Of a stretch of DNA of 64,000 bases, positions 57,366-64,000 are shown one piece after another. Position 1 is the stretch's first letter. Each line of letters opens with the position of its first letter. Location of the stretch: positions 372,001 through 436,000 of the forward strand of contig NZ_CBDDGH010000004.1 of the NCBI RefSeq assembly GCF_965227725.1, written 5' to 3'. The notes under the pieces are model-generated. The model was given only the letters and a program-made list of their open reading frames with translations. It made no database searches and was not told the DNA's origin. Source of the stretch: Shimia sp965227725. GTDB lineage: Bacteria; Pseudomonadota; Alphaproteobacteria; Rhodobacterales; Rhodobacteraceae. The translations under genes were made by a program, and so were the position numbers.

Positions 57366-57698
57366 GTTGATTGAACGACTAAGGCGGCTCTCGCCAAAGC
57401 TGATAGCGCAATCCGCAATTGCGGCACAATTGTGGCAATCCCTCCCGCACGAAAATATCTCTGTTGATTCTCAGTGCGTTATCCGACGCCAGAGTGGCCT
57501 ATCCGACGAACTGCGCCAAAACACCGCCTTTTAAGGCCGTTATTGATGCATTCGGGCATCACATGGCCCTGAGCACCGCCCAATCTTAATCATTTCTCAA
57601 ACAAATCCTTGAGCCGCGCCAAATTCCGGCGTCAAATTGTGGCGGAAATGGGGCAAACCGCCATTAAGTGCGGATAAAGACGGGATAAGTTCGCGGCA
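57366..57698. promoter_or_regulatory. Intergenic region with tandem CAATTG palindromes
   Basis: 333 bp with no gene. It holds two palindromes side by side, CCGCAATTGCGG (57413-57424) and CACAATTGTG (57425-57434), with CAATTG cores 11 bp apart, and a direct repeat TATCCGACG at 57480 and 57500, 20 bp apart. Further AATTGTGGC is seen near 57638. These are spaced by one and two helical turns and look like operators. Confidence 0.5.
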
Positions 57699-58592
57699 AT
57701 GTATCGCGGCGTCCGGTTGAAGGGTACTACGGCAGTGATAGGCAGAATAATAGGAGCGGGCACACGCGCAGGCTTGGTTGCGTTGCTGTTTGCTTTGCCA
57801 GCGATAATCTTACCATCGATCAGCTCTGACGCAGTTCAGATCATGATGCTCTTTGCGTTGTTTTCTGGCTGCCTTGTGTTCATCGAATATGTATCTAGCG
57901 CGCCCTCCATCATTGAGTTTCGCTATGCACCGCCATTTAACAGGCTCCGTTTCCTGGCGATCTTCTTCACGGTTTTTGCACTCTCTGTGATTGCCCGTGG
58001 CGAAGTCGCCCCCAACGCATTCACCGCCTTTCTGCACGCTCTTGGGATCATTGTCGGCGACGCGATTGATTTCCCATATTCGCCAGTGCGTCTGATGGTG
58101 ATCATGCTACCAAACAATGCCTCAGCGGAATTGGTGCATCAGGTCCGCACTGCGTCAGGCCTGTCTTACCTGATCTCGCTGATCACTTTGGTGGTGTTCT
58201 TCTTCTATCTGCGCATTCTGGGATGGCCCGCACGCAATGGCGCATTCAATGTCTGGGTCAATCTGCCACTGTTCGACCCGACAGCGGGCGGAGATGTGAT
58301 GCCCCGTTTGCAACGCGATGGCCGTCTTAACATTGCGTTAGGGTTTCTTATGCCATTCTTAATTCCGGCGATCATTCAGATGATGTCGGATTTGATTGAC
58401 CCGATCTATCTGAGCGACCCAAAGACAATGATCTGGACAATCAGCGCATGGGCATTTGTACCCGCCAGCATGATCATGCGCGGCATGGCCATGACCCGTG
58501 TTGCGACTTTGATCAACGAGAACCGACGTCGCGCTTATGCGGCATCTCGCAGCGCGCACGCGCAGCAGTCTCAGGTTTCCTCCACCGCCTGA
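57699..58592 (+). CDS. Hypothetical multi-pass membrane protein (297 aa)
   Basis: 297 residues with six or seven hydrophobic segments (near 13-35, 42-66, 82-100, 110-125, 150-172, 205-230 and 240-262). It has no family I recognise. One soluble stretch lies about 172-205 (WPARNGAFNVWVNLPLFDPT), which probably faces the cytoplasm. The C-terminal tail is rich in Arg, Ser and Gln. The next gene starts inside its last codons, so a shared transcript is likely. The long upstream region with palindromes suggests regulated expression. Confidence 0.7.
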   Translation: MYRGVRLKGTTAVIGRIIGAGTRAGLVALLFALPAIILPSISSDAVQIMMLFALFSGCLVFIEYVSSAPSIIEFRYAPPFNRLRFLAIFFTVFALSVIARGEVAPNAFTAFLHALGIIVGDAIDFPYSPVRLMVIMLPNNASAELVHQVRTASGLSYLISLITLVVFFFYLRILGWPARNGAFNVWVNLPLFDPTAGGDVMPRLQRDGRLNIALGFLMPFLIPAIIQMMSDLIDPIYLSDPKTMIWTISAWAFVPASMIMRGMAMTRVATLINENRRRAYAASRSAHAQQSQVSSTA

Positions 58593-59617
58593 TCCAAACA
58601 CTTTGGGCAATTGGCCTGTTGTGCACGCCTGTCTGGGGAGAAACCATCCGTGTTGCGACCTATGACGTGGAGCTTTCGCGCAAAGGCCCCGGCCTCATGC
58701 TGCGTGACATTCAGCGCAACGACGATCAAACGCAGGCGATCACCCAAGTGGTCGCACACATCGCACCAGATATCCTGTTCCTGCAAGGTGTGGATTATGA
58801 CGCTGACCTGCTGGGATTGAAGGCGCTGCACGATCGCTTTTCCGAGGCGGGCTTGAGCTATCCCCACCTCTTTGCACTAAAGCCAAACACCGGCATACCC
58901 ACGGGGTTGGACATGAACGGCGACGGCTATCTGCACGATGCAGAGGACGCACAGGGGTTTGGACTGTTTCAGGGGGCATCAGGAATGGCAGTCCTCGCGC
59001 GCTGGCCCTTTGGAGAGGTGCGAGATTTCAGCGGACTTTTGTGGCGTGATTTGCCAGAGGCACAACTGCCAAGAGTGGACGATAGCCCGTTTCCTTCGCA
59101 GGAGGCTCAGGCAATCCAACGGCTTTCGACCGTCGGTCACTGGTCACTGCAGGTGACACCGCCAAACGGCACGCTCGCGCTGATGCTCTTTGCCTCCGGA
59201 CCACCAGTCTTTGATGGGCCGGAAGATCGAAATGGGCGGCGCAATGCCGATGAAATCCGACTGTGGCACCATCTGCTGGATGGAAAGCTCGGCCCCGCCC
59301 CCGAGCGCCCTTTCGTCATCATGGGCGGCGCAAATCTTGATCCGCACTCCGGAGAGGGACGGCGTCATGTGATTGCAGACTTGCTTGCGGATCCCCGACT
59401 GCAAGACCCGCTCTCAGATGCTGGACCCACCGTTGACTGGAAGGAGCCGACGCCAGGAGACCTGCGGGTCGACTACCTCCTACCCTCGGCAAACATCACA
59501 GTGGAGCGTGCAGGTGTGTTCTGGCCCAAACCGCCTGATCCGGACGCTGCGCTTCTGGAACACAAGACCACACCGGCCAGCCGTCACCATATCGTTTGGG
59601 CCGACATTCGATATTGA
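58589..59617 (+). CDS. Endonuclease/exonuclease/phosphatase (EEP) family protein, degenerate active site
   Basis: 342 residues if translation starts at the CTG (58589) that overlaps the upstream TGA. The next in-frame ATG is far upstream at 58448, inside the previous gene; it would give 389 residues. After a hydrophobic leader (LWAIGLLCTPVWG) the EEP core follows: RVATYDVELSRKGPG, DILFLQGVDYDADL, GMAVLARWPF, FVIMGGANLDP and SRHHIVWADI. Key residues of active EEP enzymes appear changed: Asn to Asp (TYDVE), Glu to Gly (LQGVD), Asp to Gly (MGGAN) and Asp to Arg (SRHH). It may be an exported, inactive relative or have another chemistry. Confidence 0.75.
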   Translation: MIQTLWAIGLLCTPVWGETIRVATYDVELSRKGPGLMLRDIQRNDDQTQAITQVVAHIAPDILFLQGVDYDADLLGLKALHDRFSEAGLSYPHLFALKPNTGIPTGLDMNGDGYLHDAEDAQGFGLFQGASGMAVLARWPFGEVRDFSGLLWRDLPEAQLPRVDDSPFPSQEAQAIQRLSTVGHWSLQVTPPNGTLALMLFASGPPVFDGPEDRNGRRNADEIRLWHHLLDGKLGPAPERPFVIMGGANLDPHSGEGRRHVIADLLADPRLQDPLSDAGPTVDWKEPTPGDLRVDYLLPSANITVERAGVFWPKPPDPDAALLEHKTTPASRHHIVWADIRY

Positions 59618-59720
59618 TCGGTTTCTCAAGCATTCCAGCGCATTCAAGCCCCTTGTTTCTTGATCTTTTGCGCCTGTCTCGCTAACCCGTAGCGAACCCA
59701 AAGGATCAAGGACGACACCC

Positions 59721-60824
59721 ATGAGCAACCCTTCGCTTCTCATCCTCGCCGGCGACGGCATCGGCCCCGAAGTCATGACCGAAGTTCAGCGCGTTATCGG
59801 CTGGTTTGGCGACAAGCGCGGTCTGAAATTTGACGTGAGCGAAGACCTCGTGGGCGGCGCAGCATACGACAAACACGGTGTGCCGCTGCATGACGACACC
59901 ATGGCGAAAGCCCAAGAGGTAGACGCGGTTCTACTGGGTGCTGTGGGCGGCCCGAAATACGACGATCTGGATTTCTCCGTAAAGCCGGAGCGCGGCCTGC
60001 TGCGTCTGCGCAAAGAGATGGACCTTTTTGCCAACCTGCGTCCGGCACAGTGCTTTGACGCGCTGGCAGACTTCTCCTCGTTGAAGACCGACATCGTGTC
60101 CGGCCTGGACATCATGATCGTGCGCGAGCTGACCGGCGGCGTATACTTCGGCGAGCCACGTGGCATCTTTGAAGAAGGCAACGAACGTGTGGGCATCAAC
60201 ACCCAGCGTTACACCGAAAGCGAAATCGAGCGTGGCGCGCGCGCAGCGTTTGAACTTGCGATGGTGCGCGACAAGCATCTGTGTTCCATGGAAAAAGCCA
60301 ATGTGATGGAAAGCGGCATTCTGTGGCGCGAAGTGGTGAACGAAGTTGCCAAAGACTACCCAGAGGTAGAACTTTCCCACATGTATGCCGACAACGGCGC
60401 GATGCAGCTGGTGCGCGCACCCAAACAGTTTGATGTGATCTACACCGACAACCTGTTTGGCGACATCCTGTCTGACTGTGCGGCGATGCTGACCGGCTCT
60501 CTGGGTATGCTGCCATCTGCGTCCCTTGGCGCACCGATGGCCAATGGTCGCCCGAAAGCGCTCTATGAGCCGGTACACGGCTCCGCACCGGACATCGCAG
60601 GCCAAGGCAAAGCGAACCCCTGCGCCTGTGTGCTCTCCTTCGCGATGGCGCTGCGCTATTCCTTCAATGAAGGTGCCGAAGCAGATCGTCTGGAAGCGGC
60701 TGTTGAGAAAGTGCTGGCAGACGGCGTGCGCACTGCAGACCTGATGCAGTCCGAAGGTGAGACACCGGTCTCCACCTCCGAGATGGGCGACGCCCTGCTC
60801 GCGGCCCTGGACGCCAGCCTCTGA
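59721..60824 (+). CDS. leuB: 3-isopropylmalate dehydrogenase
   Basis: 367 residues, NAD-dependent oxidative decarboxylation in leucine synthesis. Marks: LILAGDGIGPEVMTEVQRV at the start, ERGLLRLRKEMDLFANLRPA near 90, DNLFGDILSDCAAMLTGSLG near 240 (metal Asp residues) and EPVHGSAPDIAGQGKANP near 275 (NAD site). AAGGATCAAGGACG leads the ATG. In this window leuB is split from leuCD by three genes. A bidirectional terminator follows. Confidence 0.98.
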   Translation: MSNPSLLILAGDGIGPEVMTEVQRVIGWFGDKRGLKFDVSEDLVGGAAYDKHGVPLHDDTMAKAQEVDAVLLGAVGGPKYDDLDFSVKPERGLLRLRKEMDLFANLRPAQCFDALADFSSLKTDIVSGLDIMIVRELTGGVYFGEPRGIFEEGNERVGINTQRYTESEIERGARAAFELAMVRDKHLCSMEKANVMESGILWREVVNEVAKDYPEVELSHMYADNGAMQLVRAPKQFDVIYTDNLFGDILSDCAAMLTGSLGMLPSASLGAPMANGRPKALYEPVHGSAPDIAGQGKANPCACVLSFAMALRYSFNEGAEADRLEAAVEKVLADGVRTADLMQSEGETPVSTSEMGDALLAALDASL

Positions 60825-60847
60825 TCGCGGGCTTTCATAACCAAAAC

Positions 60848-60874
60848 AAAAGGCGCCTCATCTGGCGCCTTTTT
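60848..60874. terminator. Bidirectional terminator of leuB and the MCE operon
   Basis: AAAAGGCGCC (60848-60857) and GGCGCCTTTT (60864-60873) form a perfect 10-bp stem with A/T runs on both sides between converging genes. Confidence 0.93.
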
Positions 60875-60888
60875 CTTTGAGCGTTTGC

Positions 60889-61554
60889 TTATTGCAACGC
60901 GGGTCGCGGGTTCTTTTGCGCGTGGCTGTAAATCGAACGGACGCTCCACTCCACGGAATTGCGCATTGTGCGCCCGAGGGCTGTGTCAAACGCCAGAATA
61001 ACATCTTCGATCTCATCGCTCGCTGTCTGCACCACAGCTTCAAACGACTTTGAGTCGATGATCTGGTTATTAAACGAGTCCACGATTTTCAGGTTAAGAC
61101 GCACATCGATCTTGAGGGCTTCGGTGCCTTCAATTTCGACGACCGGGAGTCGCGCCTGAAACTCACGCAGGTCGGTTACAATCACATAGTCCGGACGCAA
61201 GCCAACGCTTGAACGGCCAACCGAGCGGACTTTGCCACTGTTCTCATAGCTTTCCACCAGCAGGTTCTGCACAATCACCGGCGCGCGGTCGACCCAGCGG
61301 GCACGGGGCAGATATTCGATCTGATAAGGTGTCGGCTGTACCGCAATCTGATCGGTGTTCACCGCAGACGAAGCTGTCGGCTCTTCCACCACGATTTGCT
61401 GGCGAATACGCGGAAGCCCGGAAGCAAAAGTGCTTTTGGGGGTTAGCGTATAAAGATCTGTTGGCGTCGTCGCACGATTGAGGGTCTCAATCCCTGTGCA
61501 CCCAGAAAGCGCCACCGCGCCCAGCATCATGCCTGCCCATACCAGTCGCATCAT
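60889..61554 (-). CDS. ABC-type transport auxiliary lipoprotein (PqiC-like)
   Basis: 221 residues. Lipoprotein signal with VALSGCTG (lipid Cys near residue 19). Matches the ABC-type transport auxiliary lipoprotein family (PqiC/YmbA; PF03886) with TDLYTLTPKSTF, QIVVEEPTASSAV, IEYLPRARWVDRAPVIVQNL and VVQTASDEIEDVILAFDTAL. It should sit in the outer membrane as partner of the MCE protein to move lipids between membranes. The ATG overlaps the MCE stop (ATGA). Last gene of the operon. Confidence 0.88.
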   Translation of the reverse strand: MMRLVWAGMMLGAVALSGCTGIETLNRATTPTDLYTLTPKSTFASGLPRIRQQIVVEEPTASSAVNTDQIAVQPTPYQIEYLPRARWVDRAPVIVQNLLVESYENSGKVRSVGRSSVGLRPDYVIVTDLREFQARLPVVEIEGTEALKIDVRLNLKIVDSFNNQIIDSKSFEAVVQTASDEIEDVILAFDTALGRTMRNSVEWSVRSIYSHAQKNPRPALQ

Positions 61555-63665
61555 CGACGAAACTCCGATCCTTGAGTGCCCAGAAGGAACCGAGCTGGAT
61601 CACGCCTGATCAGCTCAACCAACCGGTCCATGTTGTTTATGAGAAACCGCGCTTCTTCCACGAAACGGGTGGCCTGCGGCAGACCGATGCGGAAGAACTC
61701 CGTCACCTGACGCTCGTTTTGCGCAACGATGCCGTCAAGGCGACCCAATAGGGCCGAGGCGGATTGCGAGGCGGCAAGCACCTCATCTGCAGCGCGGTCA
61801 ATGTCATCCGTCACGCCGTTGACCGTGCCGGACACAGCGGAAACAGCGCCGCTGATATCTGTGAGAATGCCAGAGATCTCTTCATCCAGAATGCGGTTCA
61901 CACCGGTGAATGTCTCCCGGGCGGTCCCCAGCGTGTCATCTGCTGTTTCCATCGCTTCAGTGATTGCGGCGAGTGTCACATTGGAGCGCGCAAATGTGTC
62001 TGTGGCCGCAAGCAGCGCCGCACTGCCCTGCTCCGACAATGTATCGAGATCACCGGCGGCCCCCACCGCAAGCGCGTCAATGTTGCCAATCATCGTGTTG
62101 GCAGATTTTGCCGCCGCGCTGATATCGGCAACGAGATCAGGGAGTTCTGTGTCCACAGTTGTTCGAATGGTGTCGAGCGCATCACGCGCACTGGTCGCCG
62201 CCGCGCGCGCCTCGGCGACAAAGGCTGCCCCGTCCCCTTCAACCAAAGTTGTGACGCTGTCTGCGGTTGCATCAACCGAGCGCAGCATTTCATCAGACAG
62301 ATCCAGCGCCTCATCCAGATTGGCCAAAGTGGACTGCGCCTGAGCAAGGCGCGCTGTGGCCTCGGCAATCAACAGAGCGCCTTCTGTGGAAATCGAAGAC
62401 ACGCCGGTTTCAATCACAACCAATGTCTCATTGGCCTGATCCAACAGGGGCGGCAGCTTGGTGTCAGCCAGTGAACGCACCGAACTGAGCGTTTCCGTCG
62501 CCTCATTGGCAAGCGGTTTGATATCTGTGCTCAGCACCTCGTTGGCGGTATCTGAGGTCACACGCACAGAATTCAGCGTATCCGTTGCTGTGTTGGTCGC
62601 TGTCTCAAAAGCCGCAATCGCGCTTTCAGATTGATCGACCCGTGCCTTGATGCTGCTGCCCACTTCTTCGTAGCGGCTCATCAGGTTTGAAGCGTCTTGC
62701 CCCACCTGAGCCACCTGTGTTTCGAGTACTGAGGCGGTGTCCTGCACCTGCTGCACCAGTGCAGGCAGGCGTTCTTCAACCAGATTGCGTGCTGATTGCA
62801 GCGTGGCCAGCGCGGAAGGCTCAAGCACCGTCACAACGCCTTCGAGGGCGGCGGCGGCGTCCGCACCGCGGCTGATGAAATCACTCAACTGATCCTTCAT
62901 CAGCGCATCCGCCGTGCCAAAAGCGCTTTCTGCGTTGCGCAATGTGCCTTCGGTACGATCAGCGGCCACGCGAATGCTGCCAAGCGTTGTTGTAGCCTCT
63001 TCCAAGGTTTCCTCTGCCGTGTCGGAAAGTTGCTCAAGTCGACCAGTGAACGCCGCAATCTCACGCGCCGCGCTTCCTACATCCGTCGAAAGGGTTTCAA
63101 ATTCAGATAGCGTGCGATCAAGCCGCCCTGACGCGCTTGAGAGGTTCTCAAGCAGCGATGTCACGGCCTCTGTGTTTTCGTCACTCACGACCGATTGCAG
63201 CCGCTCCAGAAGCTCAATGGCCTTCCCCATAAGCTCTGGCGCGCTTTCTACAACGGATTGCAAGGCACTTGCTTCCGTTGGAATTTCGCCAAACTGAGGC
63301 AAGGCCTGCGCCTCGGGAGTGCCGCCGGAAAGCGCCACAAAGCTCACACCGGTCACGCCCTGGCCCTGAAGCTTCGCAATCGTGTCGGTCTTCACGGGGG
63401 TGTCCGCGCCAACTTCAATGCGCACGCGCACCCGCGAGGGATCTTCGTCGTCGAGCTCCAACATCACAACCTGCCCAACCGGCAAGCCATTATAGCGGAC
63501 GCCGCCCGCCATCCCGAGGCCCGACACATTTTCAAAAAGAACGTCATAATATGCGTACTGCCGCTCCAGATCGACTTTGGCGAGCCAGAACACAAACAGG
63601 AAAGAGCCGATCAAACCGACCAGCGCGAACACCCCAATCAGGAGGTAGTTTGCCCGTGTCTCCAT
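61551..63665 (-). CDS. MCE-family lipid transport protein (MlaD-like, 704 aa)
   Basis: 704 residues, much longer than MlaD of enterobacteria (about 180) and closer to mycobacterial Mce proteins. One TM helix (about 7-28), one MCE domain (about 38-118, with YDVLFENVSGLGMAGGVRYN and GVTGVSFVALSGG), then nearly 580 residues of repeated alpha-helix rich in Ala, Thr, Ser, Val and Leu, with short coil motifs such as LNSVRVTSDTANEVL. These can form a long needle or barrel across the periplasm, as in PqiB/LetB-type tunnels, but with a single MCE domain. The gene lies between the ATPase and the lipoprotein, so this is a lipid ABC importer/exporter; the permease gene must lie outside the window. Confidence 0.9.
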   Translation of the reverse strand: METRANYLLIGVFALVGLIGSFLFVFWLAKVDLERQYAYYDVLFENVSGLGMAGGVRYNGLPVGQVVMLELDDEDPSRVRVRIEVGADTPVKTDTIAKLQGQGVTGVSFVALSGGTPEAQALPQFGEIPTEASALQSVVESAPELMGKAIELLERLQSVVSDENTEAVTSLLENLSSASGRLDRTLSEFETLSTDVGSAAREIAAFTGRLEQLSDTAEETLEEATTTLGSIRVAADRTEGTLRNAESAFGTADALMKDQLSDFISRGADAAAALEGVVTVLEPSALATLQSARNLVEERLPALVQQVQDTASVLETQVAQVGQDASNLMSRYEEVGSSIKARVDQSESAIAAFETATNTATDTLNSVRVTSDTANEVLSTDIKPLANEATETLSSVRSLADTKLPPLLDQANETLVVIETGVSSISTEGALLIAEATARLAQAQSTLANLDEALDLSDEMLRSVDATADSVTTLVEGDGAAFVAEARAAATSARDALDTIRTTVDTELPDLVADISAAAKSANTMIGNIDALAVGAAGDLDTLSEQGSAALLAATDTFARSNVTLAAITEAMETADDTLGTARETFTGVNRILDEEISGILTDISGAVSAVSGTVNGVTDDIDRAADEVLAASQSASALLGRLDGIVAQNERQVTEFFRIGLPQATRFVEEARFLINNMDRLVELIRRDPARFLLGTQGSEFRR

Positions 63666-63671
63666 CTGCCC

Positions 63672-64000
63672 TTAACTCCTACTGCCTTTGACCTGCGCCG
63701 CACGCGCGCGTGGTCCCGTAAAATATTCCTGAACCCAGGGATGATCGACATCTGTCATGGTCTCAATCGGCCCTTCTACCAGCACGCGCTTCTCTGCCAA
63801 TACGGCAATCCGGTCACAGATGGCATAAAGGCTGTCCAGATCGTGGGTCACCATAAACACGGTGATACCAAGCGCGCGCTGCAATTCCCCAATCAAATCG
63901 TCGTAGGCGGCCGCGCCGATCGGATCGAGACCCGCCGTCGGTTCATCCAAGAACACGATCTGCGGATCAAGTGCCAAAGCCCGCGCCAAAGCGGCCCTCT
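63672..64000 (-). CDS. ABC transporter ATP-binding protein (MlaF-like), C-terminal part
   Basis: The frame is open at the right edge; the last 109 residues are seen. Walker B is IVFLDEPTAGLDP, the D-loop follows and the switch His is in VFMVTHDLDSLYAIC. The end has PWVQEYFTGPRARAAQV, typical of MlaF/Mkl-type ATPases. It stands 6 bp before the MCE gene. The rest of the gene and probably the MlaE-type permease lie beyond the window. Confidence 0.9.
   Translation of the reverse strand, partial: RAALARALALDPQIVFLDEPTAGLDPIGAAAYDDLIGELQRALGITVFMVTHDLDSLYAICDRIAVLAEKRVLVEGPIETMTDVDHPWVQEYFTGPRARAAQVKGSRS

Noticed and set aside
1..64000. CRISPR array, IS element, prophage, tRNA or rRNA genes
   Set aside because: No regular repeat-spacer pattern, transposase, integrase, long terminal repeat pair or cloverleaf-like sequence was seen in the intergenic regions I read.

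Overview
The window looks like a chromosomal segment of a marine alphaproteobacterium of the order Rhodobacterales, most likely the Roseobacter group. The reasons are the gene order truB - DUF1643 - rpsO - pnp, a complete taurine dissimilation locus with a MocR-type TauR and an Xsc-linked ackA/pta pair, a stand-alone creatinase, a glcDEF glycolate oxidase, leuCDB, and several families I know mainly from Rhodobacterales. The placement is inferred from gene content only. I see no tRNA, rRNA, IS element, integrase, phage gene or CRISPR array. The region reads as stable core chromosome with a few accessory blocks.

Layout. 1-6.3 kb: end of truB, DUF1643, rpsO, a fatty-acid-hydroxylase-like membrane protein, two unknown genes, an SGNH-hydrolase-like lipoprotein and pnp. 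6.4-12.3 kb: a membrane chemoreceptor coupled to a small exported protein, a 1-Cys peroxiredoxin, an aldehyde dehydrogenase and a DEAD-box helicase. 12.7-29.7 kb: the taurine block, with tauABC (uptake), tpa (taurine to sulfoacetaldehyde), a GNAT, tauR, xsc (sulfoacetaldehyde to acetyl phosphate plus sulfite), ackA, pta on the opposite strand, a citrate synthase, and soeABC (sulfite to sulfate). Together these can take taurine to acetyl-CoA/citrate and sulfate. Three tandem-box sites with about 23 bp spacing look like TauR operators in front of tauA/tpa, tauR and xsc.

29.7-36.6 kb is the most unusual part: seven co-directional genes (minus strand) encoding a coiled-coil protein resembling TelA, an unknown 373-aa protein, an AAA+ ATPase, a 3-TM protein, an unknown 449-aa protein, a 2-TM 87-aa protein and a DUF1523-like membrane protein. 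It looks like a membrane-associated AAA+ machine of unknown function.

36.9-54 kb: creatinase, a P1-family peptidase, an alpha/beta hydrolase, a large exported phytase/esterase-like protein, an MFS transporter, hsp20 with a probable RpoH promoter and ROSE-like RNA thermometer, two tandem secreted trypsin-like proteases, glcD-glcE-CPCC protein-glcF, DUF599, rlmH, rsfS and an MscS-type channel. 54.2-64 kb: leuC, a 27-aa membrane peptide ORF, leuD, a GNAT, an unknown membrane protein, a degenerate EEP-family protein, leuB, and on the minus strand an MCE-type lipid ABC transporter (ATPase, running off the window; 704-aa MCE protein; auxiliary lipoprotein).

All calls were made by reading the sequence and recalling families. 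No database search, alignment or structure prediction was run.
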